This document shows, piece after piece, positions 7,064-15,290 of a stretch of DNA of 23,975 nt. The stretch's first letter is position 1, and each line of letters begins with the position of its first letter. Where the stretch lies: contig JADGHK010000002.1 in assembly GCA_019686145.1 (NCBI GenBank), forward strand, positions 1-23,975, in the 5' to 3' direction. The translations under genes and the position numbers were made by a program. Source of the DNA: Bryobacteraceae bacterium. GTDB lineage: Bacteria; Acidobacteriota; Terriglobia; Bryobacterales; Bryobacteraceae. The notes under the pieces are model-generated. The model searched no databases. It was not told where the DNA came from and saw nothing but the letters and a program-made list of their open reading frames with translations.

Positions 7064-8392
7064 GTGGAAGTAACAGCAGCCGGAGTGCGGACGACCGCGG
7101 AAGATCTGGCGGAGAAAATTAAGTCGCGCAGTGCCCGTGTTGGCATCATTGGTCTCGGATATGTGGGCCTGCCGCTGGCGGTGGAATTCGCCAAGGCGGG
7201 ATTCACCGTCACCGGGGTCGACGTACAGACTGCGAAGGTGGACCTGATCAACGCCGGGGCCTCCTATGTTCGGGACGTACCGTCATCGGTTCTCAAGCCT
7301 TTGGTCGAAGCCGGCAGGCTTTCCGCAACGGCTGACTTCGCCGTTGTTGCCGACCTCGATACGATCAATATCTGCGTGCCCACGCCGCTCCGGAAGACCA
7401 AAGATCCGGACATGAGCTATATCGTCTCGGCGTGCGAAGAGGTCGCTCGGTATTTTGGGTCAGGGAAGCTGATCATCCTGGAATCGACGACATATCCAGG
7501 CACGACAGAAGAGCTCTTGCTGCCGCGTCTTGAAGCGACCGGACTGAAGGCTGGAAAAGATTTCTTCCTTTGCTTCTCCCCGGAGCGCGTCGACCCCGGC
7601 AACCCGAAATTTCAAACCGCGAACATTCCCAAAGTCGTTGGCGGTGTTACGCCTGCCTGCACCAGCCTGGGCGCCCTGTTCTATTCGCAGGCATTGGAAA
7701 CGGTTGTTCCCGTCAGCTCCACCAGGGTTGCCGAAATGGTCAAGCTGCTCGAAAACACCTTCCGCATGATCAATATCGGACTGGTGAACGAGATGGCGCT
7801 CATGTGCGACCGGATGGGGATCAATGTGTGGGAAGTGATTGATGCGGCGGCAACAAAGCCGTTCGGCTTCATGCCGTTCTACCCTGGTCCGGGGCTGGGC
7901 GGACACTGCATTCCTGTCGATCCGTTCTATCTCTCCTGGAAAACGAAGGAGGCAGGCATTGAAGCTCGATTTATTGAGCTGGCGGGCTATATCAACGGCC
8001 AGATGCCGCGCTTCGTTGTTGACAAGATCCAGAACGCGCTGAACGACGTCACCAAACCGGTGCGTGGTTCTCATATCCACGTGCTCGGTGTTGCCTACAA
8101 GCGGGACATCGACGATGTTCGCGAGTCGCCCGCGCTGGACATTATCCACCTCCTCTCCAGGCGAGGCGCCAAAGTCACCTACTCCGATCCCTTTGTCCCG
8201 ACAGTGCGGCTGGAGCAGATGGAACTCTGCGCTCAGCCGCCGGAGGCCGCCGTAGCCGCAGCCGACTGCGTCGTGATCGTGACCGATCATTCGTGCTTCG
8301 ACTATGGGAGTGTGGTTGAACGGGCGAAGTTGATTGTCGATACGCGCAACGCCCTGAAGAACTTCAGCTCTCCGAAGATTCACAGGCTGTAG
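7064..8392 (+). CDS. Nucleotide-sugar dehydrogenase, WbpA/WecC type
   Basis: This UDP-sugar 6-dehydrogenase has 442 residues. It oxidises C6 of a UDP-N-acetylhexosamine to the uronic acid with two NAD+, feeding surface polysaccharide or O-antigen synthesis. The Rossmann motif GIIGLGYVGLPLAVEFAKAG begins near residue 27. VPTPLRKTKDP (105-115) and ESTTYPGTTEE (140-150) are typical of the UDP-GlcNAc/ManNAc branch. The catalytic cysteine is Cys282 in GLGGHCIPVDPFYL. The VLGVAYKRDIDDVRESPAL block marks the C-terminal NAD-linked domain. The start is GTG at 7064 with GGAGG 4 nt upstream. UDP-GlcNAc 6-dehydrogenase (WbpA) is the closest guess; WecC-type UDP-ManNAc dehydrogenase is the alternative. 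No glycosyltransferases lie beside it, so it stands apart from a polysaccharide cluster. Confidence 0.93.
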   Translation: MEVTAAGVRTTAEDLAEKIKSRSARVGIIGLGYVGLPLAVEFAKAGFTVTGVDVQTAKVDLINAGASYVRDVPSSVLKPLVEAGRLSATADFAVVADLDTINICVPTPLRKTKDPDMSYIVSACEEVARYFGSGKLIILESTTYPGTTEELLLPRLEATGLKAGKDFFLCFSPERVDPGNPKFQTANIPKVVGGVTPACTSLGALFYSQALETVVPVSSTRVAEMVKLLENTFRMINIGLVNEMALMCDRMGINVWEVIDAAATKPFGFMPFYPGPGLGGHCIPVDPFYLSWKTKEAGIEARFIELAGYINGQMPRFVVDKIQNALNDVTKPVRGSHIHVLGVAYKRDIDDVRESPALDIIHLLSRRGAKVTYSDPFVPTVRLEQMELCAQPPEAAVAAADCVVIVTDHSCFDYGSVVERAKLIVDTRNALKNFSSPKIHRL

Positions 8393-8646
8393 CTGGCGGC
8401 TGAACACTTCGAACTCGCCGGATTGCTGGCCCCTGGCGCAAGCCCGGCGCTGGCGGACTCTAAGGTCCTGTCTTGAACTGACTCGCGTTCCGTCATCCAA
8501 CGGCGCTGGCGACTACGTATACCCTCCCATAGTCTGGAATCAGACAAAAACATGAGAGCCAAGGGAAATTTCTAAGACTATTACTTCCGTAGGGGCGGTC
8601 GATGAGCCTTTGGAGCAGATACATTGCGGAGGCTTGATCGAAAACA
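8393..8646. other. Intergenic region upstream of LuxR-type regulator
   Basis: No convincing gene is seen in these 254 bp. There are several short inverted elements: GTCTG-GAAT-CAGAC (8532-8545) followed by AAAAA, the palindrome GAAATTTC (8565-8572), and TAGTCT (8530-8535) with AGACTA (8575-8580). A possible 11-codon leader ORF (ATG 8602 to TGA 8637, AGGGG at 8591-8595) ends 9 nt before the regulator's GTG. No consensus promoter is clear. Confidence 0.4.
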
Positions 8647-9423
8647 GTGACTATCATGTTCAAAGGGACCACCGAGGGTTTGTTGTCAGGCGCCGGACTG
8701 GCAACTGCTTTTCCTGAGCGGAGTGGGTTTGAGAGCCATCAGGGCGACCCAGTGGCGATGGCTGCGGGAGTCTGTGCGGAGTCCGCGCCGCCGCAAACTT
8801 CGCTTATCACTGTAGGAATCTGCGACACGCAACCGGTCGCCGTCGCCGGCCTGCGGGCGATCCTTGCAGAATCAAAGGAGTTCGAGCTTTCCTGGGCGAC
8901 CGATTCTCTTGCCGCAGCTCTTCAGCTTGCGCGTGCTACTCCTCCAAAGCTTCTCATCATCGATAAGGGCTTTGGGCAGCAAACCGTTCTGGATACGATT
9001 CTCGACCTCCGGTCTGCTGACATTCCGACGGTGGCAGTGGTTTGGGGAATCTCCGTGACGGAGGCGGAGGCTTTGCGCTTCCTTCAGTCGGGCGCGCGCG
9101 GCATTCTGCGCAAGACATCCGGCCTGCATACTGTTCTTTCGTGCCTGCGCGCAGTCGGCTCCGGTTCGAGCTGGATGGAGGAGCACGTGCTCCGCGACTC
9201 CTTGCGGGCGCAGCGCGGCGGTCATTCCGAGCTGACTCCGAGGGAGCAGCAGGTACTGGAACTCGTCGAGCAGGGGCTCAAGAACAAAGAGATTGCCCAG
9301 GAGCTTGGCATCCGTCCGGGAACCGTCAAGATCCACCTGAAGCATATCTTTGAGAAGACTGGGGTCCGGGGCCGCTATGGTCTGGCGCTGGCGAGCCTGA
9401 AGGAACGGACGTCGGCCAGTTAA
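8647..9423 (+). CDS. LuxR-family response regulator with atypical receiver
   Basis: This 258-residue DNA-binding regulator has a receiver domain at about 53-165 and a LuxR helix-turn-helix at about 195-255 (ELTPREQQVLELVEQG, KNKEIAQELGI, GTVKIHLKHIFEKTGV). In the receiver, Asp60 follows beta-1 and Asp106 (LLIIDKG) is the probable phosphoacceptor. Lys156 (GILRKTS) is retained. The second acidic residue after beta-1 is Thr61, and the usual Ser/Thr at the end of beta-4 is Trp133. Signalling by phosphorylation may therefore be altered or absent. The first 50 residues are extra and of low complexity. The GTG start is 14 nt after GGAGG, and ATG 8656 or ATG 8758 are alternatives. No histidine kinase is encoded nearby, so it is an orphan, and its targets cannot be inferred. 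Confidence 0.85.
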   Translation: MTIMFKGTTEGLLSGAGLATAFPERSGFESHQGDPVAMAAGVCAESAPPQTSLITVGICDTQPVAVAGLRAILAESKEFELSWATDSLAAALQLARATPPKLLIIDKGFGQQTVLDTILDLRSADIPTVAVVWGISVTEAEALRFLQSGARGILRKTSGLHTVLSCLRAVGSGSSWMEEHVLRDSLRAQRGGHSELTPREQQVLELVEQGLKNKEIAQELGIRPGTVKIHLKHIFEKTGVRGRYGLALASLKERTSAS

Positions 9424-9488
9424 TGGTACTGGCACTGGCGCCGCAAGACCGTCACACGGATCTGTCTGGAGGTTCTTGACCTCATGGT

Positions 9489-11180
9489 ATGCTTGATTGC
9501 GTGTCCCCTTGTATCCGCGTCGCCGCCATAGGCTTATGCCTTAGCTTCGGCTTAGCGGCGCAGTCGACCCCGCTTCTCGACATTCTTGAAAGCGAGCTGG
9601 CGCGAAACTTTGAGGTGCTGAGGGCAAAGGCAGACCCTGCGCCTTACTTCATCGCGTACACCGTTACAGACATCCACTCCTATAGTCTCAATGCCAGTCA
9701 GGGCGCACTTTTGGGAGGCGGGGAGTCGCGCAGCCGGTTCCTCGACGTAACTGTACGCGTCGGGAGCCGCTCCCTCGACAACTATCACGATATGCCGGGC
9801 GAAAGCCCGCGCTTCACGACCGCCACGCTGCTCAGTATCGACGACGATCCCAATCCGATTCGCCGAGCGTTGTGGCTCGAGACGGATCGAACCTATCGCC
9901 TGGCTGCGGAGCGTCTGATCAAAATCCGAACCAACCAGAAAGTGGCTGTTGCTCGCGAAGAGTCCGTGGGGGACTTCTCGGAGGAGACTCCGGTGAAGGC
10001 TGTCGTGCCTTCTCCGCCCTTACGAGTGAGTGCGGCGGAATGGGAGGGCCGCCTCCGGCGGCTCTCGGCTGAGTTTTCGCGCTTCCCTGGGATCCTTTCG
10101 TCCTCGGTCACCCTCTCTGCCCAGCGGGAGATGAAGTCGTTTGTGAACACCGAGGGCACGAAGCTGCACCACGGGCGCGGCTTCGCGCGCATCTATATCT
10201 CCGCGCATGCGAAGGCTCCCGACGGGATGGATCTTTCCGCCTCGGACAGCTTCGAGGCTCTGGATCCCGCCTCCTTGCCGAAAGAGGAGGTGTTGAGAGC
10301 AGCTGTCATCCGGGTGGGCGAGAAGCTGGAACGGCTTCTCCGCGCACCTGTGGTCGAGCCCTTTGTAGGTCCAGCAATTCTTTCCGGACGCGCCTCAGGG
10401 GTCTTCTTCCACGAGATCTTCGGTCACCGCGTCGAGGGCCACCGGCAGAAAGATGAGTCGGAAGGACAGACATTCGCGAAGTCGGTAGGAAGCCCCGTGC
10501 TCCCTGAATTTCTTTCGGTGATTTTTGATCCGACCCGGCGCAAGCACGGCGACGTCGATCTCAATGGCTGGTACGAATTCGACGATGAAGGAGTGAAGGC
10601 TCGGCGTGTTCCGGTCGTCGAGCAGGGAATTTTAAAGACCTTTCTGCTCTCCAGATCGCCGCTCAAGGATTTCCCCAACTCCAATGGCCACGGCCGCAAG
10701 CAGCCGGGCGCGGAAGTCGTGGCTCGCCAGAGCAATCTGATTGTGGAGTCAGCCAAGACAGTGACCAGCCAGCGTCTGCGTCAAATGCTGATTGAGGAGA
10801 TCAAACGGCAGGGCAAGCCTTACGGCTATTACTTTGAACAGGTGACGGGAGGGGTCACGAATACGGGACGCCGCGGCGTTCAGGCGTTCAAGGTAGTGCC
10901 GGTGGTTGTTTACCGGGTGTACCCGGACGGGCGGCCGGACGAACTGGTCCGCGGGGCTGACATCGTTGGAACGCCGCTGGCCAGCTTCTCAAAGATCCTG
11001 GCCACGTCGGATCAATCGGAAGTCTTTAACGGCTACTGCGGCGCCGAATCGGGATTCGTGCCCGTTTCGGCCGTCTCCCCGGCGATCCTGGTCTCGGAGC
11101 TGGAAGTTCAAAAAGCGGAGACGGGTCAGGACCGTCCTCCTCTTCTTCCCAGACCGACCGCTTCCGGAGGGGGGCAATGA
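9489..11180 (+). CDS. Exported TldD/PmbA-family metalloprotease (active-site copy)
   Basis: This 563-residue TldD-family protein (peptidase family U62) opens with a secretion signal: a short basic start, a hydrophobic core from about residue 11 and an AAQ cleavage-like site near 25. Canonical E. coli TldD is cytosolic, so export is a notable difference. The zinc-protease motif HEIFGH is at 308-313, inside GVFFHEIFGHRVEGH. The C-terminal beta region includes PYGYYFEQVTGGVTNTGRRG and NGYCGAESGF, with a cysteine placed where TldD has its metal-binding cysteine. The ATG at 9489 is 16 nt from GGAGG; GTG 9501 is an alternative that keeps the signal. The gene overlaps its paralogue by 4 bp and is presumably co-translated with it. 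The substrate in the envelope is unknown. Confidence 0.88.
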   Translation: MLDCVSPCIRVAAIGLCLSFGLAAQSTPLLDILESELARNFEVLRAKADPAPYFIAYTVTDIHSYSLNASQGALLGGGESRSRFLDVTVRVGSRSLDNYHDMPGESPRFTTATLLSIDDDPNPIRRALWLETDRTYRLAAERLIKIRTNQKVAVAREESVGDFSEETPVKAVVPSPPLRVSAAEWEGRLRRLSAEFSRFPGILSSSVTLSAQREMKSFVNTEGTKLHHGRGFARIYISAHAKAPDGMDLSASDSFEALDPASLPKEEVLRAAVIRVGEKLERLLRAPVVEPFVGPAILSGRASGVFFHEIFGHRVEGHRQKDESEGQTFAKSVGSPVLPEFLSVIFDPTRRKHGDVDLNGWYEFDDEGVKARRVPVVEQGILKTFLLSRSPLKDFPNSNGHGRKQPGAEVVARQSNLIVESAKTVTSQRLRQMLIEEIKRQGKPYGYYFEQVTGGVTNTGRRGVQAFKVVPVVVYRVYPDGRPDELVRGADIVGTPLASFSKILATSDQSEVFNGYCGAESGFVPVSAVSPAILVSELEVQKAETGQDRPPLLPRPTASGGGQ

Positions 11181-12937
11181 AGATCGCAGCTCTCCTGGCA
11201 ATCTCCGGATTGCTAGTCCAGGCGGCCCCGGCCCAGCAGGCTGCTCCGGCTGACCCGATCCTGCAGGCGATGCGGGAAGAGATCGAGCGAGCCAAGATGC
11301 TGCGGATCGTGAGCCTGGACGCTCCCTACTTTATCGAGTACGGCGTCGACGATGTCGAATCGTTCTCCGTCTCGGCCTCGTTCGGCGGACTGCTGGCGGC
11401 GCGCCCGTCACGGCTGCGGATTCCCCGTATCCAGGTGCGCGTCGGCAACTACGACTTCGACAATACGAACTACGTCTTTACGGATCTGTTTCATGGCCCG
11501 CGCTTCGACACCGAGCGCATGGTGCTCGACAACGACGTCCGGGCCCTTCGGACTCATTTCTGGCTTGCGACGGATCGCGCGTACAAAGGGAGCCTGCAGG
11601 CGATCGCGCGAAAGCGTTCGGCGCTAAAGAATCTTTCCGAGACGGAGAAGATCAACGATTTTGCCCGCGCGAAGCCGTTCCGCATGGTCCTGAATCTGTA
11701 CAAAGTGCAGGTGGATCAGGCGTTCTGGACCTCGCAGGTGAAGAAGCTTTCTGCAATCTTCACACAGTATCCGGCGCTTTCGACCGGCACCGTCGACTTT
11801 GAATCGAACTATGGCGGCTCCTATCTTATGAACTCCGAGGGTACGGAAGTGCGCATGACCGACAGCCTGACCTACGTGAGGATCCGGGCTTCGACACGGG
11901 CAGCCGACGGGATGCCGGTCCGGGATGCGCTTGTGTTTCATGCGCACACGCCTGCGGGCCTGCCGCCCGAGGCCGAACTGCGCCGCGGCGTGGCCGAGGT
12001 TGCTGCAAACGTAACTGCCCTGGCCTCTGCGCCGGTGGGCGAAAGCTACGTGGGGCCCGTGCTCTTCGAGCCGATGGCGGCAGCCCAACTGTTCGCGCAA
12101 GTGCTCGGCAGGAACCTCAGTTTGACGCGCCGGCCGGTCGGCGAGCCGGGACGAAACTTCCCGTTTGTGCCGAGCGAGTTCGAGGGCCGCGAGGGATCCC
12201 GAGTGCTTCCCGAGTGGATGGATGTGGTCGATGACCCGACGCAAAGAGAGTTTCGAGGTAAGGCGCTGCTCGGATACTACCCGGTTGACATGGAGGGCGT
12301 TCCTCCGGAGCCGCTCACCCTGATCGAGAAGGGGATTCTTAAGACTTTCCTCCTGACACGCCAGCCCGTCCGCGGCTTTGAAGGCTCCAACGGCCGCGCC
12401 CGGCTTCCCGGTGGATTCGGGGCCAAGTACGCCACCTTCGGCAACCTCTTCATCCGCGCATCGGAAACCGTGACCGCCAGCGAGCTGAAGGCCCGTTTGA
12501 TTGAAATGTGCAAGCAGAGAAACAAGCCTTACGGCCTTCTCATCCGCAAGCTCGATTTTCCTTCCAGCGCCTCGCTTGAGGAACTTCGGCGTGCTGCGGG
12601 CGGGCAAGGTGTCCACGGCCGTCCTGTGAGCCCCCCCATTCTGGTCTATCGGGTCTATCCTGATGGTAGAGAGGAATTGGTGCGAGGTTTGCGGTTCCGG
12701 GGACTTAACACCCGGTCTTTGCGGGATATCGTTGCCGCTTCCGACGAAGCGTACATGTTCGACTACCTCGAGAATGGAGCGCCGTTTTCTCTCATCGGCA
12801 GCGGCACTTATGTCGCGCCAGCGACAGTGATTTCGCCTGCTGTTCTGTTTGAAGATCTGGATCTCGAGCCGTATTCGGAGCCGTGGCCTACGCCTCCGGT
12901 AGTGCCTCCGCCTCCCCTGATTCCGGCTTCGCGCTGA
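11177..12937 (+). CDS. Exported TldD/PmbA-like paralogue lacking the HExxxH motif
   Basis: This 586-residue homologue is encoded immediately after the active copy, overlapping by ATGA, with GGAGG 6 nt before the ATG. It has its own signal peptide (MKIAALLAISGLLVQAAPAQ). The family fold is recognisable, with matching blocks: FVGPAIL versus YVGPVLF, ILKTFLLSRSP versus ILKTFLLTRQP, and RQGKPYGYY versus QRNKPYGLL. At the metal site the aligned residues are changed: His308, Glu309 and His313 of the partner correspond to Ala307, Gln308 and Arg312 here. The protein is therefore predicted to be catalytically inactive. In E. coli, TldE is the inactive partner of TldD, so this may be an independently exported non-catalytic subunit. 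A proline-rich tail (PWPTPPVVPPPPLIPASR) ends the protein. The LptFG permease gene follows 3 bp later. Confidence 0.86.
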   Translation: MKIAALLAISGLLVQAAPAQQAAPADPILQAMREEIERAKMLRIVSLDAPYFIEYGVDDVESFSVSASFGGLLAARPSRLRIPRIQVRVGNYDFDNTNYVFTDLFHGPRFDTERMVLDNDVRALRTHFWLATDRAYKGSLQAIARKRSALKNLSETEKINDFARAKPFRMVLNLYKVQVDQAFWTSQVKKLSAIFTQYPALSTGTVDFESNYGGSYLMNSEGTEVRMTDSLTYVRIRASTRAADGMPVRDALVFHAHTPAGLPPEAELRRGVAEVAANVTALASAPVGESYVGPVLFEPMAAAQLFAQVLGRNLSLTRRPVGEPGRNFPFVPSEFEGREGSRVLPEWMDVVDDPTQREFRGKALLGYYPVDMEGVPPEPLTLIEKGILKTFLLTRQPVRGFEGSNGRARLPGGFGAKYATFGNLFIRASETVTASELKARLIEMCKQRNKPYGLLIRKLDFPSSASLEELRRAAGGQGVHGRPVSPPILVYRVYPDGREELVRGLRFRGLNTRSLRDIVAASDEAYMFDYLENGAPFSLIGSGTYVAPATVISPAVLFEDLDLEPYSEPWPTPPVVPPPPLIPASR

Positions 12938-12940
12938 TTC

Positions 12941-15277
12941 ATGGGAATTCTCGGTCGCAACATCTTCAAAGAGATTGTTTCCAGTGCACTTCTCGGCACG
13001 ACGTTATTTTCTTTCGTGCTTTTCCTGCGCCAGCTTGGAAAGCTGTTTGAACTGCTGGTGCGAAGCACGGCGCCTCCCTCAACGATTCTCTATCTGTTTC
13101 TGCTGATCCTGCCGCCGGTGCTGACGCTGACGGTCCCCGTCGGCGTCCTTGTAGGCATCCTGATCGCGCTGAACCGGATGTCCGCTGATGGAGAGGTTGT
13201 GGCATTGCGCGCCGCCGGAGTGCCGGGCAGGCGGGTCGTCTATCCCGTGATGACGTTTGCGGCGTTCGGCGCCGTTGTTGCCGCCGCCTGTTCTTTATGG
13301 CTCACGCCGGTGGCGACGCGCGAAACGTTTCGAATTCTGAATCAGCTGGTGTCTTCACAGCTCACCGCCGAGATTCAGCCGCGCGTCTTTTCCGAGCAGT
13401 TCCCTAACACGATTCTCTACGTCGGCGACGTCATTCCGAGCGATCCGGTTCGATGGCGCAACGTCTTCATCGCCGATGTAACGCCGCCCGATCAGCGCAA
13501 GTCCAAGGGCACGCATGAGGCGGGCGAAGGACCTCGCATTACGGTTGCGCGCGAGGCGATCGCCGTCGCGGACGTAGAACGCAACCGGATCCAGCTTTCG
13601 ATGACCGATGTCAGCTCCCACGAGCCAGGGAAAGACGCCACGCTGTATTACAGCATTGCCTTTCCCAAAGGGGAGCAAACCCTGCAGGCCAGACCGCGGG
13701 ATGAGCTGAAAGCGAAGGACTATGCGGCGATGGACACGCTTCCGCTGATCCGGGAGCCGCAGCGAAGCAGCGAGGCTGCGATTGAGCTGCATCGACGCTT
13801 TGCATTGCCGCTGGCGTGCTTCCTGCTGGCGCTGCTCGGAATTCCCCTCGGTCTATCCACCCGGAAGGCGGGCAAGTCGCTCGCCTTCGTGCTCACGGTC
13901 TTTCTTGCCTTCACTTACTACATGACGTTCATCAGCCTCATAGGTCTCGCCCAAAAGGGCGCGATTCCGGCCTGGCTGGGCGTTTGGACGCCGAATTTTG
14001 TCTTTCTCGTCGTGGGTGTCGTCCTTTTCACCCGCCTCGACCGCCCCTCCAAACGCAACTGGACGGCGAGCCTGCAAGGACTGGTGGAACGGGTGTGGGC
14101 CCCCGCCAAGGGCCTGGTATCCGCGGAGCCGCATGGTGGACTGGCGATGCGCGGGCGCTGGTTCCTTCTGCCCCAGGTGGTGGACGCCTATGTCCTCCGG
14201 CTCTTTGTCTTCTACTTTGGCGTTCTGCTTGCCAGCTTCGTCATGCTGACGCTGGTCTACACCTTCTTTGAGCTGCTCAGCGACATCGTTAAGAACCACG
14301 TGCCGATGTCTCGAGTCGTGCGGTACTTCGTCTTCCTGACGCCCCGCCTCATTTACGACTCGACGCCCATGAGCGTGCTGGTGGCTGTGCTCGTCACGTT
14401 CGGCATCCTCGCCAAGCACAATGAAGTGACGGCGTTTAAGGCATGCGGCGTCAGCCTGCACCGTCTCGCCCTCCCGGTGCTTTTCCTCAGCACATTGCTC
14501 AGCGGAGCGCTGTTCGCTTTCGACCACTACATCGTCCCTGAAGCGAACCGGATTCAGGATGCGATCCGCAATGAGATCAAGGGCCGGCCCACGCAGACCT
14601 ACCTGGACCCCGGGAGGAAGTGGATCCTGAACGATAAGGCGTCGCGCATCTACTACTACAAGTACATCGACCCGAACGAACGGCTCATGATTGGGGTCCA
14701 CGTCTTTGAGCTGGTCCCCGAAACCTTCCAGCTTCGGCGGCACATCTCCGCCGAACGCGCCGTCTGGGAACCCGCTCTGAATACCTGGGTTTTTCATAAC
14801 GGGTGGGAGCGCAAGATCCGGATGGTAAAAGGCTCCTTCCGGGAGGAGTTCAAGGACTTCCGGGGCGCAACGGCCACGTTTCCCGAACTGGACGAGCCGC
14901 CGAACTACTTCCTGCGAGAGCTGAAGCAGGACAAGCAGATGAACTTCATAGAGCTGGCGGCGTACATCCGTGATTTGCAGCAGAGCGGCTTCGACACGGT
15001 AAACCTCCGCGTGCAGTACCACAAGAAGTTCGCCGTTCCGCTGTTTGCCTTGATCATGGCGATGATCTCCGTGCCGTTCGCCTTCGTGGCCGGCAACCGG
15101 GGGGCGATGGCGGGCGTGGCGGTCAGCTTCGGCATCGCCATCGCGTACTGGACGGTCAATCTGCTGTTCGAGCAGGTGGGCAAGGTGAATCAACTGCCGG
15201 CGGTGATGGCGGCATGGTTCCCGGACGCCGTTTTTTCACTCGCCGGCCTTTACCTGCTGGCCCGCATGCGGACCTGA
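12941..15277 (+). CDS. lptFG: Fused LptF-LptG lipopolysaccharide export permease
   Basis: This 778-residue inner-membrane protein contains two YjgP/YjgQ-type permease halves in one chain, whereas most Gram-negatives encode LptF and LptG separately. Half one covers about residues 1-370: membrane helices near 12-30, 47-79 and 97-122, a periplasmic beta region to about 280, then helices near 286-305, 312-338 and 345-366. Half two covers about 410-778 with the same order: helices near 418-446, 465-490 and 508-530, a periplasmic domain to about 690, then helices near 695-717, 721-744 and 755-774. The coupling segments RMSADGEVVALRAAGV and KHNEVTAFKACGVS sit in equivalent places. LptFG with LptB powers LPS transfer to the periplasmic bridge. 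It follows the TldD-like pair by 3 bp and depends on translational coupling, since no Shine-Dalgarno is evident. Fused forms are known in Acidobacteria. Confidence 0.93.
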   Translation: MGILGRNIFKEIVSSALLGTTLFSFVLFLRQLGKLFELLVRSTAPPSTILYLFLLILPPVLTLTVPVGVLVGILIALNRMSADGEVVALRAAGVPGRRVVYPVMTFAAFGAVVAAACSLWLTPVATRETFRILNQLVSSQLTAEIQPRVFSEQFPNTILYVGDVIPSDPVRWRNVFIADVTPPDQRKSKGTHEAGEGPRITVAREAIAVADVERNRIQLSMTDVSSHEPGKDATLYYSIAFPKGEQTLQARPRDELKAKDYAAMDTLPLIREPQRSSEAAIELHRRFALPLACFLLALLGIPLGLSTRKAGKSLAFVLTVFLAFTYYMTFISLIGLAQKGAIPAWLGVWTPNFVFLVVGVVLFTRLDRPSKRNWTASLQGLVERVWAPAKGLVSAEPHGGLAMRGRWFLLPQVVDAYVLRLFVFYFGVLLASFVMLTLVYTFFELLSDIVKNHVPMSRVVRYFVFLTPRLIYDSTPMSVLVAVLVTFGILAKHNEVTAFKACGVSLHRLALPVLFLSTLLSGALFAFDHYIVPEANRIQDAIRNEIKGRPTQTYLDPGRKWILNDKASRIYYYKYIDPNERLMIGVHVFELVPETFQLRRHISAERAVWEPALNTWVFHNGWERKIRMVKGSFREEFKDFRGATATFPELDEPPNYFLRELKQDKQMNFIELAAYIRDLQQSGFDTVNLRVQYHKKFAVPLFALIMAMISVPFAFVAGNRGAMAGVAVSFGIAIAYWTVNLLFEQVGKVNQLPAVMAAWFPDAVFSLAGLYLLARMRT

Positions 15278-15290
15278 CGCTAGAGCGTCA
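15275..15290. terminator. Small hairpin spanning two convergent stop codons
   Basis: TGACGC (15275-15280), TAGA, GCGTCA (15285-15290) form a 6-bp stem with a 4-nt loop. The arms and loop hold the lptFG TGA and the TAG of the sugar isomerase gene. There is no U-tract, so termination is only a possibility. Confidence 0.35.

Noticed and set aside
7460..8500. 346-codon minus-strand ORF opposite the UDP-sugar dehydrogenase
   Set aside because: It has no recognisable motif and runs antisense to a conserved enzyme; part of it reaches into the intergenic region by chance.
11624..12616. 330-codon minus-strand ORF opposite the second TldD-like gene
   Set aside because: It is an antisense shadow. The sense frame aligns with its upstream paralogue throughout.
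13853..15193. 446-codon minus-strand ORF opposite lptFG
   Set aside because: It is rich in Glu, Asp, His and Arg in a way typical of GC-rich antisense frames. The permease on the other strand is unmistakable.
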